DNA of 64,000 bases from JANSYL01 sp965229695 (GTDB lineage Bacteria > Pseudomonadota > Alphaproteobacteria > Rhodobacterales > Rhodobacteraceae), in NCBI GenBank assembly GCA_965229695.1, contig OZ245921.1, positions 2,790,001-2,854,000 on the forward strand, in the 5' to 3' direction. A program made the position numbers and the translations under genes. The notes beneath the pieces were generated by a model. The model worked only from the letters and a program-made list of their open reading frames with translations, made no database searches and was not told the origin of the DNA. How positions within the stretch are numbered: the first letter of the stretch is position 1; every line of letters begins with the position of its first letter. This document shows, in pieces, positions 8,986 to 16,509 of this stretch.

Positions 8986-10362
8986 TTACCCTTTCTTGCC
9001 GGTTTTCTGGGCTTTGATCGCGCGCAATCGCGCCATCAATTTGGTGGCGAGGCCCGGTTTGTTAACTTGTTTGGAACGGCCCAGGGCCAAGGCCCCATCA
9101 GGCACGTTTTCTGTCACAACAGAGCCCGAGGCGGTCATCGCGTTGTCGCCCACAGTCACCGGCGCAACCAGCATGGTGTCCGAGCCGATAAATGCGTTTT
9201 TCCCAACAACGGTTTTGTGTTTCATCACGCCGTCATAATTGCAGGTGACGGTCCCCGCGCCGATATTGGTGCCATCCCCGATTTCAGCGTCGCCGATATA
9301 GGTCAGATGGTTGACCTTGGCCCCTTCGCCGATCTGGGCGGCTTTGATCTCGACGAAATTGCCGATGCGGCTGCTATTGCCAAGCTCAGCGCCTGGCCGC
9401 AGGCGCGCGTAAGGGCCAACAATTGCGCCGCCGCTCACATGGCAACCTTCCAAATGGGAAAAGGCACGGATACGCGCGCCGGATTCGACCGTGACCCCTG
9501 GCCCGAAGACCACGTTTTGCTCTATCACCGCGTCGCGTCCGATCACCGTATCAAGTGATAGGAACACGGTTTCTGGGGCCAAAAGAGTGACCCCATCTTC
9601 CAAAAGCGCGCTGCGTCGGTTGGTTTGAAACGCAGCTTCGGCTGCGGCCAGTTCGGCCCGCGAATTGATACCCAGTGTCTCGGCCTCATCGCAGAGGATC
9701 GCGGTCGCGCTCAGACCGTCGGCCCGAGCCAGACCCGGAACGTCGGTCAAATAAAACTCACCCGCGGCATTGTCATCGGTGACCTGACCAAGCAGCCGCA
9801 TCAAGACCTGGGCATCTGCCGCCAAGAGGCCCGAGTTGCAGGTGGACACGGCCAGTTCAGCCGGGCTCGCATCCTTGGCCTCAACGATTTTGACCAGCTC
9901 GTCGCCCTCTAGGATCAATCGCCCATAACGCCCGGGTTCGGCGGCGTCGAAGCCAAGCACAACAACGTCATGCTTGACGCGTGCCGCGCGCATTTCTTGC
10001 AGCGTGGTGGCTGAGATAAAGGGCGTGTCGGCGTATAACACCAGCGCATCGCCACCGAAGCCTTCTAAGGCCTGAGCCGCTTGCAACACGGCGTGGCCGG
10101 TGCCCAATTGCTCGGTCTGGCGCACACAAATCGCTTCGGGCGCGTGGGCTGTAACTGCGGCCTCGACCGCCTCGGCCCCATGCCCGGTGACCACGACGAT
10201 GCGCGACGGCTCCAATGCGCGCCCTGCCTCCAACGCATGCGCCACAAGTGGCACGCCCCCCAAAGGATGCAGCGGCTTAGGCAGATCGGAGTTCATACGC
10301 GTGCCTGCGCCGGCTGCCAGCACAATCAATGCAATGGCGCGCGGGGCCTGTTTGCTGGTCAT
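8986..10362 (-). CDS. glmU: Bifunctional GlcN-1-P acetyltransferase / GlcNAc-1-P uridyltransferase
   Basis: 458 residues, the standard GlmU length. The N-terminal pyrophosphorylase domain (about 1-230) has the nucleotidyl motif LAAGAGTRMNSDLPKPLHPLGG. The C-terminal left-handed beta-helix (about 250-440) shows hexapeptide repeats and the conserved VEIKAAQIGEGAKVNHLTYI and GAGTVTCNYDG stretches of the acetyltransferase site. It acetylates glucosamine-1-P and joins it to UTP to give UDP-GlcNAc. It is the first gene of the glmU-glmS-alkD operon; the promoter should lie in the 129-base gap shared with the divergent phosphatase gene at 10492. Confidence 0.97.
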   Translation of the reverse strand: MTSKQAPRAIALIVLAAGAGTRMNSDLPKPLHPLGGVPLVAHALEAGRALEPSRIVVVTGHGAEAVEAAVTAHAPEAICVRQTEQLGTGHAVLQAAQALEGFGGDALVLYADTPFISATTLQEMRAARVKHDVVVLGFDAAEPGRYGRLILEGDELVKIVEAKDASPAELAVSTCNSGLLAADAQVLMRLLGQVTDDNAAGEFYLTDVPGLARADGLSATAILCDEAETLGINSRAELAAAEAAFQTNRRSALLEDGVTLLAPETVFLSLDTVIGRDAVIEQNVVFGPGVTVESGARIRAFSHLEGCHVSGGAIVGPYARLRPGAELGNSSRIGNFVEIKAAQIGEGAKVNHLTYIGDAEIGDGTNIGAGTVTCNYDGVMKHKTVVGKNAFIGSDTMLVAPVTVGDNAMTASGSVVTENVPDGALALGRSKQVNKPGLATKLMARLRAIKAQKTGKKG

Positions 10363-10491
10363 TGTCGGTCTGCTTTCCCTCGTTTTGCCCTGGTTTTACC
10401 CAAGGGCGGCTTTGGCGCAAGCGGGCGACTGGTCACTTTGCCCAACGGCCTGTAACAGCAATGGGCGGAAATCTGCCCAGGGGGATATGTC

Positions 10492-11163
10492 ATGCGCTGC
10501 GTTATTTTCGATTTGGATGGCACCTTGGCGGATACCAGCGGCGATCTAATTGCCGCCGCCAATGTCGCGTTGGACGCTTTGGGCCTTGGCGAAAGACTGG
10601 TGCCGGGTGCCGATGATGCGACCGCCTTTCGCGGCGGGCGTGCGATGCTAGGCCTGGCTTGCGCGCGCGCGGGGCTAGCCGGGGCTGAGCAAGAGGCGAT
10701 GATCGACGCCGGTTTTCCTATTTTGCTTGAGGCCTATGGCGCAGCGATCGACCGGTACACCTCGCTTTATCCCGGTGCGATCGAGGCGGTGGATCGGTTG
10801 CGGGCGGATGGGGTGGCGGTGGGCATTTGCACCAACAAGCCCGAAGGGTTGGCTGAAACCCTGTTGCAGCGGCTTGGCATTCGGGATCGCTTCGCGTCGA
10901 TGATCGGGGCTGACAGTTTGCCGACCCGTAAACCGGATGCCGCGCCTGTTTTGGCGGCGATCGACCGCGCCGGTGGGGTGGTGGGCCGCGCTTGTTTGAT
11001 CGGAGACACTGTGACGGACCGCGAAGCCGCGCGCGCGGCTGGCATTGCTTCGGTTCTGGTTACGTTTGGGCCAACCGGCCGCGCCGTGGCCGATTTACAG
11101 CCCGAAGCTTTGCTGGATCATTTCGACGATCTCGAAGCGACCGTGGCCGCCCTGCTGCAATAG
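10492..11163 (+). CDS. gph: HAD-superfamily hydrolase, phosphoglycolate phosphatase-like
   Basis: 223 residues. HAD motif I is VIFDLDGTLADT (nucleophile Asp8, acid Asp10), motif II is CTNKPEG, motif III includes the Lys in LPTRKPDAAP, and motif IV is LIGDTVTDREAA. The helical cap between motifs I and II places it in HAD subfamily IA. Phosphoglycolate phosphatase clears 2-phosphoglycolate formed during DNA repair or by Rubisco oxygenase; related family members hydrolyse other small phosphates, so the substrate is inferred from overall resemblance. It is divergent from glmU and followed after 57 bases by an aminotransferase-like gene. Confidence 0.8.
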   Translation: MRCVIFDLDGTLADTSGDLIAAANVALDALGLGERLVPGADDATAFRGGRAMLGLACARAGLAGAEQEAMIDAGFPILLEAYGAAIDRYTSLYPGAIEAVDRLRADGVAVGICTNKPEGLAETLLQRLGIRDRFASMIGADSLPTRKPDAAPVLAAIDRAGGVVGRACLIGDTVTDREAARAAGIASVLVTFGPTGRAVADLQPEALLDHFDDLEATVAALLQ

Positions 11164-11220
11164 ACCTTTGCCGCGTCATTGCCATTGACCTTGCTGGTGG
11201 GCCGCCTAATCCTCGGCGAT

Positions 11221-12423
11221 ATGAAAAGCGTATTCACAGGCAGCTTCACGCAACAAGAACCCATCCCAGACGCTGGGATTGAGGCCGCAATGGCCGTTCT
11301 GCGCCATGGCCGGTTGCACCGCTACAACCTGGCCGAGGGGGAGGCAGGTGAAACCGCGCTGTTAGAGGAGGAGTTTGCCGCCTTCACCGGGGCGAAATAC
11401 GCGATTGCCGTGGCCTCCGGCGGCTATGCGATGGGCTGCGCCCTGCGCGCGCTTGGTATCGGGGCAGGTGATAAGGTATTGTCGAACGGGTTCACACTTG
11501 CGCCCGTGCCCGGCGCGATTGCGAGTGTCGGGGCAGAGCCGGTTTTTGTTGAAACCACCGAAGCGCTGACCATCGACCTGGATGACCTGGAAGAAAAGCT
11601 AGAAACAACCGGGGCGGCGGCCCTGCTGCTTAGCCATATGCGCGGCCATATCTGCGACATGGATCGGCTGATGGATATGTGTAACGCGGCTGAGGTGCCG
11701 GTGATCGAAGACTGCGCCCATACGATGGGCGCGTTCTGGCGCGATGTGCCGTCGGGCCGCCATGGGGTGTTCGGATGCTACTCCACCCAGACCTATAAGC
11801 ACCTGAACTCGGGCGAAGGTGGGTTTTTGATCTCGGACGATCCCGATGCCATGGCGCGCGCGGTCGTTTTGTCGGGAAGTTACATGCTTTTTGGGCGGCA
11901 TAAGGCGGTTCCGCCTGTGGATAGGTTCGAAAAGATCAAGTACCTGACGCCTAATGTCTCGGGTAGGATGGACAATTTGCGGGCGGCAATCCTGCGTCCG
12001 CAGCTTTCGGATCTGCCCGCCCAGGTGGCGCGCTGGAATGCGCTTTATGCAGCGGTAGAGGATGGGTTGCGCAACACCCCCGGGCTGCAAGTTATTGAGC
12101 GTGCGCCCGAGGAACGCATCGTCGGATCTTCGATCCAGTTCCTGCTACCTCGGTTTGCTCCGGATCAGATCAATGCGTTCTTGAGCGCGACGGGTGCCCG
12201 CGGGGTTGAGTTGAAGTGGTTCGGCGCAGAGGTGCCGGTGGCCTTCACCTCGCGCTATGACAGCTGGCGCTACGCGCCCGAACAACGCCTGCCCAAAACA
12301 GACGCGATCTTGTCGGGCCTGATTGATATGCGCCTGCCGCTGACCTTCTCGGTCGATGATTGCAAACTGATCGCCGAAATCATCCGTGATGAGGTGATCG
12401 CCACCCAACCCGCCGGGGCGTGA
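11221..12423 (+). CDS. DegT/DnrJ/EryC1/StrS family aminotransferase
   Basis: 400 residues from the ATG at 11221; a TTG 42 bases upstream is also in frame, but the family homology begins near the ATG. PLP-binding features include SGGYAMGCALRALG near residue 70, the aspartate region VIEDCAHTMGA (about 162-171) and the Schiff-base Lys193 in STQTYKHLNSGEGGF. These enzymes use glutamate or a similar donor to aminate keto-sugars or related ketones. No sugar-nucleotide or O-antigen genes flank it, so the substrate is unknown; a stand-alone DegT member next to pyrG and gph is somewhat odd. The gene converges on pyrG with 17 bases between stops. Confidence 0.85.
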   Translation: MKSVFTGSFTQQEPIPDAGIEAAMAVLRHGRLHRYNLAEGEAGETALLEEEFAAFTGAKYAIAVASGGYAMGCALRALGIGAGDKVLSNGFTLAPVPGAIASVGAEPVFVETTEALTIDLDDLEEKLETTGAAALLLSHMRGHICDMDRLMDMCNAAEVPVIEDCAHTMGAFWRDVPSGRHGVFGCYSTQTYKHLNSGEGGFLISDDPDAMARAVVLSGSYMLFGRHKAVPPVDRFEKIKYLTPNVSGRMDNLRAAILRPQLSDLPAQVARWNALYAAVEDGLRNTPGLQVIERAPEERIVGSSIQFLLPRFAPDQINAFLSATGARGVELKWFGAEVPVAFTSRYDSWRYAPEQRLPKTDAILSGLIDMRLPLTFSVDDCKLIAEIIRDEVIATQPAGA

Positions 12424-12440
12424 GGCGGTCCTGATACTCC

Positions 12441-14084
12441 TCAGACCAAGCGAGAGTTGTCTTTCGCGGCCCGCACAAAATCGCGGAACAGCGGGTGCGG
12501 CGCGAAAGGTTTTGATTTCAACTCTGGGTGGAACTGTACGCCGATGAACCAGGGATGGTCTTTCACCTCGACAATCTCGGGCAAACGCCCATCCGGCGAC
12601 ATGCCTGAAAACACCAGGCCCTGGTTTTCCAAAGCCTCGCGGTATTTGATGTCGACCTCATAACGATGGCGATGGCGTTCTTCGATTGTGGTGTTGCCGT
12701 ACACCTCGGCCACTTTCGACCCATCGGCCAAAACCGCATCATAGGCACCCAGGCGCATGGTGCCACCCTTGTCATCGGTCACTTTACGTTCGACCTTGTG
12801 ATTGCCCTGCACCCATTCCTTCAGGTGGTAAACCACTGGTGTGAAACGCTTTTTCCCAGCCTCATGGTCGAATTCTTCTGATCCGGCATCGCCCAAATCA
12901 GCTAGGTTTCTGGCCGCTTCGATCACGGCCATCTGCATGCCCAAGCAAATGCCCAAATAAGGCACACCGCGCGTACGTGCGAATTCAGCGGCTTTGATTT
13001 TGCCCTCAGTGCCGCGCTCGCCAAATCCGCCGGGCACAAGGATGGCGTCAAAATCCTCTAGATGCGGGGCAGCATCTTGGCCTTCGAAAATCTCCGCATC
13101 GATCCATTCGGCCTTCACCTTGACCCGATTGGCCATGCCGCCATGAGTCAGCGCCTCGGCAATGCTTTTATAGGCATCTTCCAACTGCGTATATTTGCCG
13201 ACGATGGCGACGCGCACCTCGCCCTCGGGGTTGTTGATGCGGTCGGCGACGTCTTCCCAAACGCTCAGATCCGGGCGCGGGGCCGGGTTGATCTGAAAGG
13301 CATCCAGCACGGCCTGATCCAGACCTTCGCGGTGATAGGCCAAGGGGGCTTCGTAGATCGATTTCAGATCTTGCGCGGCGATCACTGAATCCGGGCGCAC
13401 ATTGCAGAACAGAGCCAGCTTCTCACGTTCCTTGGCGGGGATTGGCCCCTCAGACCGGCAGACCAGAATATCCGGTGCGATCCCGATCGAGCGTAGCTCT
13501 TTCACGCTGTGCTGGGTGGGTTTGGTTTTCAACTCGCCCGAGGCTTTGATGTAGGGCAGCAGCGTCAGATGCATGAACATGCACTGGCCGCGCGGCTTAT
13601 CTTGGGCGAACTGGCGGATGGCTTCGAAAAACGGCAAGCCTTCGATATCGCCAACGGTGCCGCCGATTTCGCAGAGCATGAAATCAACCTCATCCTCGCC
13701 AATGGCGATGAAATCTTTGATCTCATTCGTCACATGGGGAATCACCTGGATCGTTTTGCCCAGGTAATCGCCGCGCCGTTCGCGTTCGAGCACGTTGGAA
13801 TAGATTCGACCCGAACTGACGCTATCGGTTTTGCGTGCCGCGACGCCCGTGAAGCGTTCATAATGACCCAGATCCAAATCGGTTTCGGCCCCGTCATCGG
13901 TGACAAACACCTCACCATGTTCAAATGGGCTCATCGTGCCGGGGTCGACGTTGAGATAAGGGTCAAGCTTGCGCAGTCTGACGGTGAACCCGCGCGCTTG
14001 CAGCAAGGCCCCCAAGGCCGCCGAGGCCAGGCCCTTGCCAAGCGAAGACACAACACCGCCGGTGATGAAAATAAAGCGCGCCAT
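12441..14084 (-). CDS. pyrG: CTP synthase (glutamine hydrolysing)
   Basis: 547 residues from the ATG at 14084, which starts MARFIFITGGVVSSLGKGLA exactly where the family begins; 21 further in-frame residues upstream are not homologous. The N-terminal synthetase domain has the P-loop-like GGVVSSLGKG and the DPYLNVDPGTMSP stretch. The C-terminal class I glutamine amidotransferase domain has the nucleophile motif LGICLGMQ and the His-Glu pair in GVQFHPELKS. It makes CTP from UTP with ammonia from glutamine. It lies downstream of secG on the same strand with a 170-base gap, so it may have its own promoter. Confidence 0.97.
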   Translation of the reverse strand: MARFIFITGGVVSSLGKGLASAALGALLQARGFTVRLRKLDPYLNVDPGTMSPFEHGEVFVTDDGAETDLDLGHYERFTGVAARKTDSVSSGRIYSNVLERERRGDYLGKTIQVIPHVTNEIKDFIAIGEDEVDFMLCEIGGTVGDIEGLPFFEAIRQFAQDKPRGQCMFMHLTLLPYIKASGELKTKPTQHSVKELRSIGIAPDILVCRSEGPIPAKEREKLALFCNVRPDSVIAAQDLKSIYEAPLAYHREGLDQAVLDAFQINPAPRPDLSVWEDVADRINNPEGEVRVAIVGKYTQLEDAYKSIAEALTHGGMANRVKVKAEWIDAEIFEGQDAAPHLEDFDAILVPGGFGERGTEGKIKAAEFARTRGVPYLGICLGMQMAVIEAARNLADLGDAGSEEFDHEAGKKRFTPVVYHLKEWVQGNHKVERKVTDDKGGTMRLGAYDAVLADGSKVAEVYGNTTIEERHRHRYEVDIKYREALENQGLVFSGMSPDGRLPEIVEVKDHPWFIGVQFHPELKSKPFAPHPLFRDFVRAAKDNSRLV

Positions 14085-14254
14085 ACTGCCCGATCTCTCC
14101 CGTGTTGGCGTGTCAAACGCATGTCGCGTCAGCCGCCAGTTATCCAACTATCACGGGGTTTAAGGATAACAGGATTCGCGGTTAGACCGCAAGCAGCCGC
14201 GCTAGATGGTGTTGGACAACCGGGCCGAAACCCAAGATATTCTGAAAAATCCGA

Positions 14255-14617
14255 TTAGTCCGTGCGCGGGGGCAGGGCTGGTGCATCGCTGGAAATCGGC
14301 GGCAACAGGTCGGACGCGGGCGGCAACGCGGGGCCATCGGTTTCTTCGACCGGCGCGGGGCTGACGCCCAAACGATCCAAGACCGAATCGTTGGCCGAGT
14401 TCTGCGCCGCGATGATCGTCAGCGTGATCGAGGTGGCCAGAAACGCGATTGCAAAGGCCCAGGTCAATTTGCCCAACGCGGTCGCCGCCTGACGCCCGGT
14501 GACAACGCCACCGCCGCCGCCCATGCCCAATCCGCCGCCTTCCGAACGCTGCAAAAGCACAACGCCAATCAGACAAATTGCAAGGATCAGATGGACGACG
14601 AGGATTACGTTTTCCAT
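14255..14617 (-). CDS. secG: Preprotein translocase subunit SecG
   Basis: 120 residues, with two transmembrane segments (about 3-22 and 52-72) separated by the conserved cytoplasmic loop LLQRSEGGGLGMGGGGG, a SecG hallmark. The C-terminal tail (about 80-120) is rich in Pro, Ala and Asp, as in other alphaproteobacterial SecG proteins. SecG is an accessory subunit of the SecYEG channel and assists SecA-driven export. It is divergent from purA across 281 bases, and precedes pyrG on the same strand, an order I recall as common in Rhodobacteraceae. Confidence 0.93.
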   Translation of the reverse strand: MENVILVVHLILAICLIGVVLLQRSEGGGLGMGGGGGVVTGRQAATALGKLTWAFAIAFLATSITLTIIAAQNSANDSVLDRLGVSPAPVEETDGPALPPASDLLPPISSDAPALPPRTD

Positions 14618-14898
14618 GGGCGGGCCCTTCGTGTCGCCAGGGGTGCCGCCCCCGGATCAAATTTGCGCCTACTTATGAGATGCGACAGCGCGCCGCAAGA
14701 GGTGCAGCACAACCATAAGATGAAATACGGATGTTTGCGCAAGCATTTTTCATATTCGCAGTAAAAAGAGATTGAACGGTTCTGCGCTGCAGCAAGCCTT
14801 GAAAAAGCAAATGCGTCAGTTTCTGGTTCCCGTGCTGCGCGCATCCCGGTATAGCGGCCCCTGTTTGCGCAATACCGGCGAAAAGGGGATCCTCTGGA

Positions 14899-16191
14899 AT
14901 GGCCAATGTTGTGGTTGTCGGCGCCCAATGGGGCGATGAGGGCAAAGGTAAGATCGTTGATTGGCTGAGTGAGCGGGCCGACGTGATCGCGCGGTTTCAA
15001 GGCGGTCACAATGCCGGGCATACGCTGGTCATCGACGGCAATGTCTACAAGCTTCACGCCTTGCCATCGGGGATTGTGCGGCCGGGCAAGCTTAGCGTGA
15101 TTGGCAATGGTGTCGTGCTGGACCCCTGGCATCTGATCGACGAGATCGCGACGGTGCGGGCGCAAGGCATCGACTTGACGCCCGATACGCTGATGATCGC
15201 CGAAAACACGCCCCTGATCCTGCCGATCCATGGCGAGTTAGATCGCGCCCGGGAATCGCAGAACTCGGTCGCCAAAATCGGTACAACGGGGCGGGGCATT
15301 GGCCCGGCCTACGAGGATAAGGTTGGCCGCCGTTCTGTGCGGGTCGCTGATCTAGCGGATGATGCAACGCTTGAGGCGCGTGTCGACCGCGCCCTGGTCC
15401 ACCACGACGCGCTGCGCCGGGGGCTGGGCTTGCAGCCGGTCGATCGCGACGGGTTGCTTGAAAAACTGCGCGCGATCGCACCCGAGATTCTGCGCTATGC
15501 CGCCCCGGTGTGGAAAGTCATGACCGATGCGCGCCGCGCGGGGCGGCGCATTCTGTTTGAAGGTGCCCAGGGCGCGCTTTTGGATATCGATTTTGGCACC
15601 TATCCTTTTGTCACCTCGTCCAACGTGATTGCCGGACAGGCGGCCACGGGTGTTGGCTTGGGGCCCGGGGCCATCGATTTTGTGCTGGGCATTGTGAAAG
15701 CCTACACCACCCGCGTCGGCGAAGGCCCGTTCCCGACTGAATTGGAAGATGCCGATGGGCAGCGTTTGGGCGAACGCGGGCATGAATTTGGCACCACCAC
15801 CGGGCGCAAGCGCCGCTGCGGCTGGTTCGATGCGGTTCTGGTGCGCCAGACTTGTGCGACCTCGGGCGTTAGCGGCATTGCCCTAACCAAGCTCGACGTG
15901 TTGGACGGGTTTGATGAGCTTAAGATTTGCGTCGGCTATGAATTGGATGGTGAACGGGTTGATTACCTGCCCATCGCCGCCGATCAGCAGGCGCGCGTCA
16001 CCCCGATTTACGAGACCATGCCGGGCTGGCAGGCGTCGACCGAAGGGGCGCGATCTTGGGCCGATTTGCCAGCAGAAGCGATCAAATATGTGCGCCGGAT
16101 CGAAGAATTGATCCAATGCCCGGTCGCGCTACTGTCTACGTCACCCGAACGGGATGATACGATCCTGGTCACGGACCCATTCGCGGATTGA
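14899..16191 (+). CDS. purA: Adenylosuccinate synthetase
   Basis: 430 residues. Begins MANVVVVGAQWGDEGKGKIV, carrying the P-loop GAQWGDEGKGK with the catalytic Asp and the following GHNAGHT loop with the catalytic His. Further signatures are GTTGRGIGPAYEDK, LFEGAQGALLDIDFGTYPFVTSS and the C-terminal TTTGRKRRCGWFD guanine-binding loop. It joins aspartate to IMP using GTP in the AMP branch of purine synthesis. It is followed after 22 bases by the DUF2842 gene, so the two may be co-transcribed. The divergent gap with secG must contain its promoter; I could not settle on a convincing -35/-10 pair. Confidence 0.97.
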   Translation: MANVVVVGAQWGDEGKGKIVDWLSERADVIARFQGGHNAGHTLVIDGNVYKLHALPSGIVRPGKLSVIGNGVVLDPWHLIDEIATVRAQGIDLTPDTLMIAENTPLILPIHGELDRARESQNSVAKIGTTGRGIGPAYEDKVGRRSVRVADLADDATLEARVDRALVHHDALRRGLGLQPVDRDGLLEKLRAIAPEILRYAAPVWKVMTDARRAGRRILFEGAQGALLDIDFGTYPFVTSSNVIAGQAATGVGLGPGAIDFVLGIVKAYTTRVGEGPFPTELEDADGQRLGERGHEFGTTTGRKRRCGWFDAVLVRQTCATSGVSGIALTKLDVLDGFDELKICVGYELDGERVDYLPIAADQQARVTPIYETMPGWQASTEGARSWADLPAEAIKYVRRIEELIQCPVALLSTSPERDDTILVTDPFAD

Positions 16192-16213
16192 TCCAGACGA
16201 AACGGAGATGCAC

Positions 16214-16465
16214 ATGGCGCTGAGCTACAAAACCCGTCGCCGTTTGTCGCTTTTGTTTCTGGTGGTTGGGCTGCCCGTCTATATCGGGCTGGCCTGGTGG
16301 ATCATGAGCCTGTTTGAGCGCCCATCGATCTGGTTGGAGCTGATCATATACATCGCGCTCGGCGTGCTTTGGGCCTTTCCGCTCAAGGCGATCTTTATCG
16401 GGGTGGGCCAGGCCGACCCTGATGCCGCCGTATCAGACACGCAAAAAGACCCCGATCAAACCTGA
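16214..16465 (+). CDS. DUF2842 family small membrane protein
   Basis: 83 residues from the ATG at 16214, preceded by the ribosome-binding sequence GGAG. An upstream in-frame start would overlap the end of purA. A basic N-terminus (MALSYKTRRRLSLLFLVVG) precedes two transmembrane helices (about 10-30 and 36-58) with a short PSIWLEL loop, then an acidic tail. This matches DUF2842, a small inner-membrane family of unknown function in alphaproteobacteria. The order purA then DUF2842 suggests co-transcription, but no functional link is known to me. Confidence 0.8.
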   Translation: MALSYKTRRRLSLLFLVVGLPVYIGLAWWIMSLFERPSIWLELIIYIALGVLWAFPLKAIFIGVGQADPDAAVSDTQKDPDQT

Positions 16466-16470
16466 TCGGG
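16451..16470. terminator. Hairpin overlapping the DUF2842 stop codon
   Basis: Perfect 8-base inverted repeat CCCGATCA/TGATCGGG with a four-base loop AACC. The TGA stop of the DUF2842 gene (16463-16465) lies in the right arm. It sits between two converging genes. The T-tract after it is poor (CGTTGCCTTT), so termination efficiency is uncertain. Confidence 0.5.
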
Positions 16471-16509
16471 CGTTGCCTTTGGTGCTTGGCTGAAATCGCC
16501 GAGGTGTGG

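Noticed and set aside
8982..10491. A glmS-type ribozyme or riboswitch upstream of glmS/glmU
   Set aside because: Only 4 bases separate glmU and glmS, and no conserved core is seen before glmU.
14618..14898. Promoter elements in the secG/purA gap
   Set aside because: Several TTG- and TAT-like hexamers exist but none forms a convincing spaced pair, so no feature is recorded.
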